Assembly: GCF_000340215.1 (NCBI RefSeq)
Contig: NW_006921533.1
Coordinates: forward strand, 4,180,979-4,244,978
From: Pseudocercospora fijiensis CIRAD86
Taxonomy: Eukaryota; Ascomycota; Dothideomycetes; Mycosphaerellales; Mycosphaerellaceae
Length of the DNA stretch: 64,000 nucleotides
Direction: 5' to 3'
Of this stretch, positions 11,097 through 22,220 are shown piece by piece (the stretch's first letter is position 1; each line of letters opens with the position of its first letter). The notes below the pieces were generated by a model. That model made no database searches. It had not been told where the DNA came from and saw only the letters and a list, made by a program, of their open reading frames with translations. Made by a program: the position numbers and the translations under genes.

Positions 11097-13790
11097 AAGG
11101 AGCAAACGGATACATTCTAGAAGTTCTTTATAGAGGGGGCATTATACCGTTATACGACTTCTCGACTTAAAGGTTAACTAGTAATTATCTACAACTTCTA
11201 CGGTTTAATCTTAAAATATCCGAAACTAGGGAATAGGAACTTATCGCCTACGAACTATCTCTATTCTAAACGGTATCGGGAATCTTAAGGAGAGAGGAGA
11301 GTTAATATAGATATAGCGTTCTAGAAAGAGGTACGTCTTCTAAAATGCCGGCTATAGCTGCCGGCTATAGCTACCGGCTATAGCTACCGGCTATAGATTC
11401 CGGCTACTTTAATTAACCGTAGAGATCTAGCTAATTATTATAGGCTACGCTTAAGGAAGCTCTAGGATTAAAGGCTACCGATTTCTCCCCTAAAGACTTT
11501 AAGTAACTAGTAAACGAAATGCTAGCTATAAACGGTCTTCCGGAAGACTTCTACGAAAGGGAGTCTATATAGAAGATATACCTATATCTTATAAACTACC
11601 TTCCCCTATTTCTCGGCGCGATAACCTAGCGTATTATATTCGAAAAGAATAAAAAGGCTACGTTAGACGATATTCGGGAGATCCTCCGTAATACTCGCCG
11701 AGTAGCTATTACTATCGATAGCTAGTTAAGCCGGACTATAAGAGCCTCCTTCCTCTCGATTATACTATACTTTATTAATTCGGATTAGAAACTCTAGGAA
11801 CTTATAATCGGATTCCCTAAAATTCTAGGTTCCTATACTAGTAAGGATATAGCGAAGCTTGTCTATACGGTAATAGATAGGGTTAGCGTAACAACGAAAC
11901 TAATCTCGATTACTACGGACAACGCTAGTAATAATCGAATATTGTATAAGGCGTTATATATACAATTCACTCGTATATATCTTTAAAATTACTAATTATA
12001 TCGATAGGGTCGAGTACGTAGAGGAGATTATAAGGTCTACAATCTAGCTTAATCTTCCGAATATTAAGCTCGCTACGATTCTAGATACGTACGATAATAC
12101 GTACGACGATAACGATAAAGAGGAGCCTAGTAATAGCCCTAGCCCTATTAAATCGGAGCCGACGTCGTTACTAGTTATATCCCTATAGAAGTTTCCCTAC
12201 CTCGCTTATATAGTTCAAATCGCGATCCGAGCCCTCTTTAAGACGCTTAAAATTGTACTATTAAACGACGACTAATAGAAGATCCTAGATAAGGATAAAG
12301 CAAAGTCGAAAGTCGAGAAACTCGTTATAGTAATAAGATAGGATAAGGCAGAGAGCCTCGCTCTCGTTTTATATAAGGTATAACTTTTGTCCGTAGCCGG
12401 CACCTATAGCCGGCAACCTAGTATAGTTCTAACTCTTTTTCTCTAGCTTCGTCGTCTAGTAATATATACGAACTCGAGCTTATAGAGATATAACCGATTC
12501 GAGGCTATTTAAAAGAACCTAATCGAGCGCCCTAAAACCGATGCCTAGAATATCGTATAGAATAAGCGATAGCAAAAGCGGCCTCCTTAGCGCCTACTCC
12601 GTTTTACCTAAGACGTTAAGACCCGGTTCGATTCGACTTTCTATATAGTTACGAGGGGATATACTTTATATACCGCTCTCGAGATCTATTAGAGTTCTAA
12701 GGGTATTAAGTAGCTCGGCCTTACTACCGCCGAATAGCGCTAAGCAGAGTATCTTGTCGATATTAGTAAGCATTACGCGTAGGTTACTACTACGATTAGA
12801 AGAATCCGAGGACCGACGATCTACCTTATCTTTACGTACTATAACTAGCTCTTTAACGAGCTCGAGGAAACCGTAGCTAAGCTAGCTAAGAAGAGCGTTC
12901 TCTAGAAAGTAGCTATAACGAAAGCTATAGACAGCTCCTATACTAAGTTGTATAAATATTATAGTACTACCTTTAAGTCGTTCGGGGATATCTATAGCGT
13001 TGCGTACTTGCTTAACCCGGTAGAAAAGGATATATACTAATAGAGGCCGGAATAGAAGGCGGACGAGGTATAGCCGAAGCATTACTAGACTATTCTAGAA
13101 AAGATATTCTACGAGCGTCGGAAAGAAACTAGTCTAAATACAGCTCCTATAAAGAAAAAGAAGGTTTAGAAGGCTCCGATATTATACCTATTTCGTAGGT
13201 AGGAAGTAGAGGTAGAAGAGGAAGCAACTACTAAAGGGAATAAAGAAGAGTTCGATCTCTATCGGCGCGCGAGTAAGTATAAATCCGTAGGCTCGGAAAG
13301 AGGGCTAATAATCTCTAGATCTTACCGGTCTTCTAAACGAATTCGGAGACGATATTCTCGCTATATAGTAGCGGTTAGAGCCTAAGTTTCTAACGATAGC
13401 GTCGGTCGCTTAGGACGTCCTCGCTATCCCGAGCGTAGGTATAGGCTATAAGAGGTCTTTTAGTATCGCTCGTTACTAGGGCCGCTTTAATCGAATATAC
13501 TCGCCTACTACCTTCGAATCTATTATAGTATTCCGATACTATCTCCTCTACTAGAGTCGCTAAGGTAGGTTACTAAAGATTATACTAAAGGAGTTAATCG
13601 AGGAATTAGAAAACCTTAAGATCGAAGAAATCTAGGAGCGCGAAGAGAATACGAAATTTAGTCTAAGCGAAACCCTAATTAGCGATAACGAAAAGGAGGA
13701 GGGCGGAGGTAGAAGGCGATACCGGGTCGAGAAGCGGAAACGTATATAGGCTTAGAGTAGCTTTAAGGAGACGAAGCGTTTACGTATAAG
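11097..13790 (+). pseudogene. hAT transposase remnant, copy 1
   Basis: A cut-and-paste transposase of the hAT superfamily, read through RIP stops. The central part (about 11700-11950) shows the hAT signature of a first catalytic Asp segment, then FINSD.KL.ELIIGFPEIL, GSYTSKDIAKLV and ITTDNASNN. The C-terminal dimerisation region (about 13330-13530) gives FPTIASVARDVLAIPSVGIG followed by ERSFSIAR. Two likely introns are visible. The first is 11331-11422 (GTACGT, branch TTAAC, TAG); the second is 12378-12446 (GTATAA ... CTCTAG). Both contain GCCGGC-motif arrays. The protein is typical for the family in length, but the copy has dozens of stops. Confidence 0.85.
11331..11422 (+). other. Putative intron of hAT transposase filled by GCCGGC repeats
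   Basis: It starts GTACGTCTTC, ends AATTAACCGTAG and has a TTAAC branch site. Between these lie five tandem copies of a unit close to GCCGGCTATAGCT. The equivalent in copy 2 is 37579-37657 with fewer repeat units, so the array length varies between copies while the splice signals persist. Confidence 0.65.
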
Positions 13791-13962
13791 GTAATATAGC
13801 CGGCGTATATAGCCGGTATATATCCGAAATGTGTTTCGAATTCCTAGGACCTAAACAGACTAGTTGCTATAGCAACCGACCCCGCTTACTTACGGACTAT
13901 TTCTAATTCTCTATTCGCTCTTCCTCTCCTTCTTCTCTTTCCCTATATTCTTAAAAACAAAT

Positions 13963-14810
13963 ATGCCTTAAGGATTCGGCTCTTCGGGCCTTCCTAAGCC
14001 GGCTACTTCCCCTTCTTTAAGCTACTATCCTTTATACGAATCTAACGATAACCTACTAAGGCGGTTTAATAGAGGACTATTTGTTCTAAAAGGTAAGAAG
14101 CATTAATATCTTCTTACGATTATATACTTATTAATTTTCTAGGTCCTATCGATATACCCTTATCGCCTAAACGCGTAGATAAATATCTTTAGAGGCTAAA
14201 GGGTAAGGGTAAAGTAAGCTAAGTATAGGGAGACCGTAGCGAGAACGAGATATCGGAAGAGTAAGGCTCTCCGTAGTATATACGAAGGAAGGAGGTTCCT
14301 CGGAAAACAGTACCGAAAAATAAGAAGGCTTTAGGTAGATAGGAGAAAGCTAAAAAGAGTAGGCGGACGAAGACTATCGCGAAGAAAAGTTATCTTTCTA
14401 TTAAAAAAAAGGGAATAAGGTAGGACTCGACGACAAAGAAGCGGCGCTTTAAACTAGATACTATTACCCTTCGCTAGATCCGGCTTTTCTAAAATAAAAG
14501 AGGGACCGAGCTTTTAATCCCTAAGACTCCCTTCTAGCGACTTGTCCGAGAAATTATATTAGATTTTCGGTCTAGTATACGATTTACGGCTAAGGCGATT
14601 AGTACTCTTTAGGAAGCTACGGAGGCATTTCTCGTAACCGAGCTTAAGCTTTTAAACCTCCTTACTATCTATACGAAGCGGGTTACTCTTTAAAATAAAG
14701 ATATATAGCTTCTAGCTAAAATTCGGCGTCGGTTTATAGCGGATTAGTTAGAAATTGTATTTAGTCGTTAGATTAACCTAGGAGGAGGCCTATTTTCGTA
14801 TCCTTTTGCC
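13963..14810 (+). pseudogene. Histone H3-like gene 1 (divergent), hAT copy 1
   Basis: A RIP-damaged gene whose product would have a long basic tail and then a histone H3 fold. It starts at ATG 13963 and has a first intron at 14093-14142 (GTAAGA ... TTCTAG). A Lys/Arg-rich tail of about 100 residues follows (for example TKTIAKKSYLSIKKKGIR). The fold at about 14436-14745 reads RRFKL.TITLR.IRLF, then TELLIPKTPF.RLVREI, AKAIS.L.EATEAFLV and TKRVTL.NKDI.LLAKIRRR, dots being stops or variable residues. These align in order and spacing with H3 helices alphaN to alpha3, including the QRLVREI and KRVT..KDIQL segments. There is no CENP-A-style loop-1 insertion. A C-terminal extension and another GCCGGC-bearing possible intron (about 14800-14860) follow. 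The function is unknown; this is inference from sequence similarity read by eye. Confidence 0.82.
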
Positions 14811-14970
14811 GGCTATAGGTGCTAGCTACATTTCTAATTTTATCTCCGCGCCGTCCCTAAATCTAAGGTACGAAGTAGAAACCTAGCGCTCTATATTTAC
14901 CCGGCTGTTATAGAGACGAGCTATATTTAGATTAGTTTCTTCGTATATCGCGACCTAGCGGGTAGTAAGC

Positions 14971-15275
14971 GAAAGGGCGATAGAACGTTTATAATACGTC
15001 TCTATTTAGACCTAAAATAGTATTAAAAATACAAAGGTCCTAAGGAGCCCTAGCATCCTAACTATAAGGAGATTCTTTAGTATTAGCACTTTGATCCTCT
15101 ATACTACGAGGTAGATAGCAAGCCTACGAAAGGGCGATAGAACGTTTATAATACGTCTCTATTTAGACCTAAAATACAAAGGTCCTAAGGAGCCCTAGTA
15201 TCTTAACTATAAGGAGATTCTTTAGCATTAGCACTTTGATCCTCTATACTATAAGGCAGATAGCAAGCCTACGAG
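14971..15275 (+). repeat. Local tandem duplication in hAT copy 1
   Basis: Two adjacent units, 14971-15127 and 15128-about 15275, both starting GAAAGGGCGATAGAACG. The first carries a short extra segment (TAGTATTAAAA-like). hAT copy 2 has this sequence only once (41211 onward), so the duplication arose in copy 1 after the copies separated. It lies downstream of histone H3-like gene 1, in a stretch that may encode its C-terminal extension. Confidence 0.8.
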
Positions 15276-16235
15276 AGAGAAACTTTAACGAGAAATTCTC
15301 TATAATGCGTAGCGCTATTATATAGCTATAGATACGTACTAAGTCCGGCAACTCGAAGAAGAATTAAGATAGCGTATTAGCGACCGAGGAGGAGATCGAT
15401 AGTATACTAGTAGAGTCGAGGTCTTATAAGCGAAGTATAAGATAATATAGGCTCTTAGTCGTATAGAGTAACGTACTATATAAATAAGTTAAAATAACTA
15501 GGCGTGCTACTCTTATTTACTTACGACCTATATCCTAGGATACTCTTCTCGTACTTTTTATACTCTTTTCTAATACCTTACCTATAAGCGCTCCGCGACA
15601 ACCGAGTAAATATAAGCTATAGGGTTTCCGCTCGGTACCTTAGCCTCCGAGATAGGGCGGAGTTAAATTTAGAGCGATAGCCGGCACTCGTAGCCGGTAT
15701 ATAGAGACGGTAGTAGGCCTTTTCCTACTAAATAACTAGCTTGTTTAGTATAGCCTACCTAATATTTCTTATATTTACTAGCAATAGGCCTAGGTTACTT
15801 ATAAGATTACTATAGCTAGTAAAGGCATTACTAAAGAATATCTATACTATAGTAGGATACTATTATTATACCGGCTATTTATTAAAAGGAGGCTTTCGCC
15901 TATTACTATACCGGCTATATATGCCGGCTATATTTCAAAGTCTACCGTACCTGCCTTTTTTAGCCGTACCTACCTTTTTTAGCCGTACCTGCCTTCTTTC
16001 CTTACTCTAACGTTACTATAATATAGGCTTGCGCGAAGCTTACTCTATTGCCTAGCGATACCGCGATACTACCTCTCTCGCTATATTTAACCTTCGTATC
16101 GATATCTATACCTCTACGCTCTATATCTACTACCTCTGTAATACCCTCGCTCCGCGCGCGCCTTCGTATACCTTCGTAACGCACTTTTTTCCTTAATTCG
16201 ACGACTTTTATAATAGCGAGTCTACTTAACTAAGT

Positions 16236-17100
16236 TACGACGCCTCGTAAGAAGGGACCTGCTACTTCTACGGGTCGCAACAAGATCGGAAATAATAGAA
16301 CGAGTATAGTATATTAACGTAAGAGGGCTGCTACTACTGCCGCTAGCTCCGGTACTAGAAAGGGCGTCGCGAGTAAGGCTCCGCGTAAGACAACGGCGGG
16401 CAAGGCTCTACGTAAGACAACAACTAGCGCTTCTACTACTAGTAGTAATCGTACGAAGCTTCGATAGCGCCTAGGAAGTAAGTCCTATTTATAGCCGGCA
16501 GCGTAGCCGGTAGCGTAGCCGGTAGCGTAGCCGGTATTCTTACTATCTTTTTACTAATCCTTCTTTAGCCGTAGCCCTCCGTAAGATTCGGTAGTATTAG
16601 AAGAGTTCTAAGCTCCTAATCTATAAAGCTCCTTTCTAACGACTTATTCGCGAAATTGCCTAGGATTATAGAACGGACCTTCGCTTCTAAGCCTCCGCGA
16701 TAGGCGCCCTTTAAGAGGCTATAGAAGCCTACCTAGTTCGTATCTTCGAATATATGTTTCTCTTCTACCTCTTTTCGGACTATACTAATACTATTTTAGC
16801 GGTCAACCTTATAGCTATCTACGCGAAGCGTATAACGATTATAGATAAGGATTTTAAAGCACTCGATCAGATTCTAAAAGGCTAGAATGTCTATATTCGA
16901 AATAGTACTAGATAGGATAGATATACTAGTAGGAAGGATATTCGTAGTATCGTCTATAAGCTTTTCTATATACGAAATAAGCCGCTATTATATAGCGCTG
17001 TATACCGCGCTCTAAATACTCTCTAAGTATACCTATATAGTATAGTATGCTTTATTAGCCGTATAGAATAGAAGTCTTCGAAAAACCCGTTAGTACTTAG
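16236..17100 (+). pseudogene. Histone H3-like gene 2 (near-canonical), hAT copy 1
   Basis: The tail (about 16236-16477) is rich in Lys/Arg/Ser/Thr and contains SKAPRKTTAGKALRK, like the STGGKAPRK tail of H3. Intron 1 is 16478-16568 (GTAAGT, branch TACTAATCC, end TTTAG). Splicing gives LGTVALRKIR, matching PGTVALREIR of canonical H3 exactly in phase. The fold continues with LLIYKAPF.RLIREIA, then DLRF.ASAIGAL.EAIEAYLV and RIFE. Intron 2 (16752-16799, a GTATGT donor with RIP-altered G, branch TACTAAT, end TTTAG) joins to VNLIAIYAKRITI and KDF. The reading then extends about 60-100 residues beyond a normal H3 C-terminus, ending in an unclear GCCGGCTAC-repeat region. The start codon is not determined. 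Confidence 0.88.
16478..16568 (+). other. Intron 1 of histone H3-like gene 2, with GCCGGC array (copy 1)
   Basis: A 91-bp intron defined by the flanking protein match: GTAAGT donor, TACTAATCC branch site and TTTAG acceptor. It holds four units of a 12-bp repeat close to AGCCGGTAGCGT. The counterpart in copy 2 is 42887-42977, also 91 bp. Confidence 0.85.
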
Positions 17101-17688
17101 GAGTAAAAAGGCCGACTACGCTGCCGGCTACGCTACCGGCTACGCTGCTAGGTCTTATAAAGAACTAAAAGAAGATAGACATTCTAGTTAATTTGTATTA
17201 GTTTGGATTTTTATAAAAAGAAAACAAGGAAAAAAGGAGGAAGATTAAAGAACCTAATACTTATAGTTATAGGCATTATCCCTGTTCTCTAGACTATATT
17301 ATATACCTACTTTCGCAACTCTACCTAATACTCCTACTAAATATCCTTATACTCTACCTACTAGAAATTCAACTAGGTACCTAGACCTATAGCTACCTCT
17401 ACATCTTTTACTATCTTCTATAGGTTAAAGGACTCCTCTATAGCAGCCTCTACTTCCTTATATAATACGAAGTTACTGCCTACCCTATCCTTAATATCTG
17501 CTAAATAACCTAGAGTTCTAAGGAACGAACTAGCATTCGGCCGTAGTATAGCGAGTAACTAGTAGAACGCCCTAATAGTTCGAACTAGCTACTTATATAG
17601 TTGCTTAGCAAACCAACCTAAACCAAACTAGAGTTTCGGCTTAGCAAACCAAACTAAACTAACCCGAACTACTGCGGGGTCTAGATTT
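17101..17688 (+). other. 3' end of hAT copy 1 with right terminal inverted repeat
   Basis: A GCCGGCTACGCT repeat run at about 17110-17150 is followed by AT-rich sequence without a recognised gene. The terminal block 17595-17683 (CTTAGCAAACCAA repeats, ending CGAACTACTGCGGGGTCT) matches the right end of copy 2. The last 19 bp mirror the left end of copy 2. Confidence 0.7.
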
Positions 17689-17937
17689 AAAGCGCAGCTA
17701 CTTCTAGTACTAACTAGAGGTTGCCTAAGTTTCTAAGAATACGGTAGCTACGCGAGAACGTAAGCTATCCGAAAGCGAAGCGAGTATTTAAAGTATTCGA
17801 AGCCTACTTAAAAACTTCTTCTTTTTCTAAGCGCTTCGAATACTACCTACCTACTTTCCGCCTACTCTTCCCTCGCGCCCTCCTAGTATTACTTAAAGAT
17901 TTTTTCTTTTTTAAACATCTATTAAAAAAACATTACT

Positions 17938-18840
17938 AGTATATCTACCTCTACGTATACCGTAGGTAAGCGCGCTATAGGCGCTAGCCCTACGATACCT
18001 ACTACGCCTACCTAGCGCCTCCTAAAAGTCCTAGAGGGCTATATCTGTTACTTTAAGTATATAACGGCTAACGGTACGTTTTCTCGCTACTTGCTACGCG
18101 TATACGCTTCGCAACTAACTCGCTTTAGTAGACCTAGTCGAGGTTTGTATAGGTAGCAATATAGACCCTACTACTAAGCGTAACTATAATCGCTACTATA
18201 GTAGCTATTATATCTATACTCCTATTACGGCCCGCTCGCTCGTATTGCTACTAGCGCGTATTCGCGCTATACGCGCTACGCGCGACTTATACGACCTAGA
18301 TAGCTACGACTCTATCGAGGAGTTAGACGAGACCTTAGAGATACTCTAGGCCGAGCTAGACTCTATAGTCGTACGTATATTCCTTATACGCTTCGCTTAC
18401 GCTTCGTATACTAATCTCGATATTAGTTATCCTATTTACGCTTAATGTCTTTTATACTAATAAGAATAAAGTAACCCTAGGCGGCAAAGCCCTAGCCCGT
18501 AAGAGGGCCGCTAGCGGGTCCCTTATAGACTTTAACCTACTTAGTACCCTCGAGTATATCGGTACTAACCTAGCCGGTCTAGTAGAAATTAGCCGTTAGG
18601 TATAGTTTTTCCTATAGCCTCGTTTTACTTACGCTTTGTATACTAACTATACTAGAACCTCGCCTAGCGCGTTAGCGCTAAGGCTATCGCTACTATCGAT
18701 ACTACTATAGGTATCGAGGAGGAGGAAGAAGCCTTAGATTCTAAGGATAAGTAGAGTAGGCGGCCCGCCGTCGCCGCGCCTACGCGGCGCTACTTTTATA
18801 TATACTAGGCCGATAGGCCTTTTTTAGTAGTAAAACGAGT
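17938..18840 (+). pseudogene. Unrecognised intron-bearing gene remnant
   Basis: A RIP-damaged plus-strand gene that I cannot assign. Exon reading begins near 17938 (SISTSTYTVGKRAIGASPT in one frame). Three probable introns can be seen: about 18070-18125 (GTACGT, branch CAACTAAC, TTTAG), about 18371-18428 (GTACGT, TACTAAT, ATTAG) and about 18600-18656 (GTATAG, TACTAAC, ACTAG). All three share a TACGCTTYGTA-like stretch just before the branch site. Exons encode an acidic segment (LDSYDSIEELDETLEIL) and, near the end, a run of Glu followed by a basic stretch. It lies between the right end of hAT copy 1 and the chromodomain end of the second Ty3 lineage. It could be host-derived or transposon cargo. 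Confidence 0.4.
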
Positions 18841-18879
18841 ACGTATCTACTATTTTTTCTTAAGTTTTATTTTCTTTTG

Positions 18880-20352
18880 TTTTAATTACTGCCTACGCTT
18901 ACGCTTCGCTTAAGCTTCGAACTCGTCTAATACTATAGAATCTTTAATATAAATAGCTAGTTCCTAAGTGTTATATTCTTTAGGCTACCTTCGCTACTTA
19001 ATAAGGTTATACGCCTTCTACTTCTTTATTTTCTTAGCTACGATTGTTTCTACCTACTACTCGTTACTTTTAGCGATAGGTATACTTATCTTATACTCCT
19101 TACTATCGCGCCTATACTAAGGCTCGAAGAGGGAAATATAGAAAATATTGTAGATTTTCGTACTTAACAGTAGCGCTAGGTAGTACGCCTACGCTCCGAC
19201 TACGTCGATAATACGAAAAGGCCCTATATATTTTAGGCTAAGTTTCTTCTTTAGGACATCTAAGCTAATATTCTTTGTCGATAGTAAGACTAGGTTACTT
19301 ATACTATATATCTTAGTAGTATAGTATATATTATATTACTTAGCCTAGTATTCTACTGCTTTCTACTAGCGTTCTATAAGCGTTTTATATACTTTCTATA
19401 GTCGCTCTATAGCGTTGATAGCTACTAGTGCCCTTCCCTTAGTTAGCTCGTCCTAAGCTAGGAGTTTATTCGCTCTTAGTATTAAATTAGGATTAAAGCC
19501 GTAGAGTATCCTAAAGGGGCTTATATATAACGTAGGATAAACGCTATTATTATAGGCAAACTCCGCCTAAGGCAACAATTTAGCCTAATTATCCTAGTTC
19601 TTAGAGTAATAGTATCGTAGGTATTACTCGAGGGTCTAGTTCGCGCGTTTAGTTTACCTATTAGTCTAAGGATAGAAGGCTATACTAAGTCTGCGCTTTA
19701 TATACGCTTCGAAGTAGAAGTCGCTCTAAAACTAGCTAGTAAAAAGCAATCTACGATCGCTAATAATACCTAATAGCACTCTAAAACGCCTAATTACCTC
19801 CCTTTAAAGGATATCTGTAAGTTCTACTACTATATACTTCTTCGTCGTTAGGATAAAAAGGCTTATTTTTATATAGCGGTCGACTATTATAAGGATCGTA
19901 GTATATATATAGGTACTAAGCTTACTCGGCGGGAGATCGGTAATAAAGTCTATCGTTAATTCTTGCTATAGTCGAGTTAGTATAGGTAGCGTAGCAAGCT
20001 CGCTATATAGGCGATAGCGCTTCGCCTTCGACTATTAATAAATCCTATAGATACGGATATAGGCTATAATATCCTCGGCTATCTTTAGCTAGAAGTACTT
20101 TCGGCGTATTAGGTCTATAGTCTTAGCTATACTAAAGTGTCTAGCTAAAGGGTCGTCGTAGTATATACGTATTAGTTATATACGTAATATATAGTCCTTA
20201 GGGATATATAGCGTATCGCTATAGTAAATAAGGTTACTATAACGAGAATAGCTAGGCGGGAGGTTAGAACTACTTAATAAGGCTAAGCTACCCGACGGTA
20301 AGCTTATCTCGTATAAGTCTCCTCCTCTCGCTTACTCTAGCTATTATAAAGC
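18880..20352 (-). pseudogene. Integrase and chromodomain of the second Ty3 lineage
   Basis: Minus-strand reading through RIP stops. The HHCC-type N-terminus (YYDDPLARHFSIAKT) lies near 20160-20120. The catalytic core follows with TIDFITDLP, then IIVDRYIKIS, GIISDR..LFTS.F and SIAFYPQTN. The chromodomain at about 19090-18900 reads VETIVAKKIKK.KAYNLIK. The order and length are normal for a Ty3 chromovirus, but the frame is broken by many TAG/TAA codons. It is separated from its own reverse transcriptase by the 7.5-kb copy B. Confidence 0.8.
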
Positions 20353-20548
20353 TATTAGGGCTAAAGAGGCTATACGTAATTGGCATGTAACTAGGCTAAG
20401 TAAAGCTAGGGTCTTAGTGCCTTAGGCAGGGCTTAGCGCTTAGCAATAGGCTAACTTGCCTGCCTTCCTCCCTCTCCTCCTAGCTTCTTATCGAATACTA
20501 CCTATACCGACTACTACCCTATCTACCTACTAATATACCCTTATTATA
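20353..20548 (+). repeat. 5' LTR of Ty3 copy B
   Basis: 196 bp, beginning TATTAGGGC (RIP form of TGTTAGGGC). Preceded by AAAGC at 20348-20352. Confidence 0.9.
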
Positions 20549-20832
20549 CAGTATTCGATCTACCCTTTAAGGGCAGTAGCTAGATAGTCCTTATTTCAAG
20601 CTTTTAGCGGTATAGCTACGAACAAGACTAATCTAACTATATTACGCCCGAAGAACGGGACCTATATATACTATTCTATCGAAACAACCGTACTAATTAT
20701 TAAGCAAGGCCTTCTATACGGCCTATTACACTGAGTTAATCGTACTAGACTAATATCTACTAATTCCGCTATATCCGTATCTTAGGAGCTAACAATATAT
20801 TATTAGTATTATCCCCTATTATAATAGCCGGC

Positions 20833-22150
20833 TTATTACGAAGCAATAACAACCGTGCTACCGCTAGTAGCGCTAGCAATAACAACGCTAGTAGTATAGT
20901 GCCTACTAAAGTGCCTACTAAAGCACCTGCTAAAGTGCCTTCTACCGAAGAGCCTGCTATAGGGCCTGCTAAAGAAGAACCTATAATTCTAGGTAATAAT
21001 CTAGAATTGCCTATTAACGACATTCTTAACAATATTGTTAATCGACGATATAGCTAACTAGCCTTTAGCCCCTAACTAGTAGGGAGACTTTAAGAAGCTA
21101 CTTAAAACAGGCTTACTGCCCTACGTTAAGAATAATAGCTAAAGGATAATCTCCTCGAAATTCGCCGCCTATAGGAAGCCCTAATAACTACTACTAGACT
21201 AGGACTAGTAGTAGGACCTTCTATTTAAAAGAAGGATGCTAAGCTTAAAGACTATACCGTATTACTATTTAATAGCTCTAGCCGCAAACAGTATAATAAT
21301 TACATACGCGATTGTGAATTAAACTAGCGAAATGTACTAAGGGCCCTACTAGACGACTATTCGCTAGTCGTCTATACTATGCAGTACATTAATAGAGACC
21401 TAAAGCGTACCTAGGATAACTACTTTAACTCCCTTACTAATTAGACCGCTGTTTAGTAGCAAACCTACAAAACCATTATACTAGACACCCTTAGAAACCC
21501 TATACTAAGGCAATAATATACTTAGGACTAGTACCTTCGAGCTAAGCAAAAGACTAATTAATCGGCCCGCTTATTCGAGGCCTATTTAAAAACCCTTAAA
21601 GACGACCTTCCGCCTAAGACTAATTCTATATAGATCTCCGAGATACGCCTAAAACTTAGATAGGAGCTTATCCTCGAATTGGACCGTCGCCGTATATTCG
21701 AATAAGCTAATCTAATACGTATTCAATTTATAGTCGAAGTGGAAACAGCCGAACGGGCTATTTAGCTCTAATAACGACTAGAATTAAGGATCCGACTAAC
21801 TAGTACTAACCGTAGCAACCGTAGCCGCGGAGGAAACTAAGGTTCCTACTAGGATAATAATGCTAATAGTAGGAATAGTAACAACGACCGTAGAAGAGGC
21901 CGTAGCCGGCGGCTATATAGAGGAGGCCGCGATAGGGGTCGTAGAAGGGGCTCGTATCCCTATAATACTAACCGCTCTACTAACAATAACAATAGCTACG
22001 GCAGTCTACTAACCGGATTAAAGTGCTTTAACTGTAACAGCACTAACTATCTACTAGGCTAATGCGACAAACCTAAGGACTAGGCCCGAATTGACCGTGC
22101 TTCCGCTAAATACCGAAAGCACCTCTTAGCGGCTAACGCTACCCCTATAG
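20833..22150 (+). pseudogene. gag remnant of Ty3 copy B
   Basis: Collinear with gag of copy A. It has an Asn/Ala/Ser-rich start, then Lys-Val-Pro and Lys-Ala-Pro repeats at about 20900-20960, then the body with stops. An Arg/Gly-rich basic stretch precedes the knuckle at 22023-22075 (CFNCNSTNYLLGQC with the His replaced by Tyr and the Gln codon shown as its stop). The antisense open frame 20769-21032 is a shadow. Confidence 0.78.
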
Positions 22151-22220
22151 GCTAACCTTCGAAAAAAGAGTAAGCGCCGCACTAACTGTTAGCCTTATAC
22201 GGCGTAAGACTATCGATATT

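Larger units (their letters stand above)
3976..17688 (+). mobile_element. hAT element copy 1, 5'-truncated and split by Ty3 copy A
   Basis: Positions 3976-4040 plus 11097-17683 are collinear with 37280-44588 of hAT copy 2. They contain the transposase, both histone H3-like genes and the right terminal inverted repeat (ending CTACTGCGGGGTCT at 17683). The 5' part present in copy 2 (34679-37280: subterminal repeats and the first gene) is absent; the rve-type remnant abuts the truncation point. Ty3 copy A sits inside the hAT sequence at 4041-11091. Copy 1 also lacks about 490 bp found in copy 2 at 43985-44473, just inside the right end. Differences between the copies are mostly transitions, as expected for RIP acting on duplicates. 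Confidence 0.85.

Noticed and set aside
12882..13082. 66-codon minus-strand frame inside the hAT transposase
   Set aside because: Antisense shadow of the transposase; not open in hAT copy 2.
16002..16184. 60-codon minus-strand frame before histone H3-like gene 2
   Set aside because: It is in the upstream region of the H3-like gene on the other strand, composed of Arg/Ile/Glu codons with no match, and is broken in copy 2.
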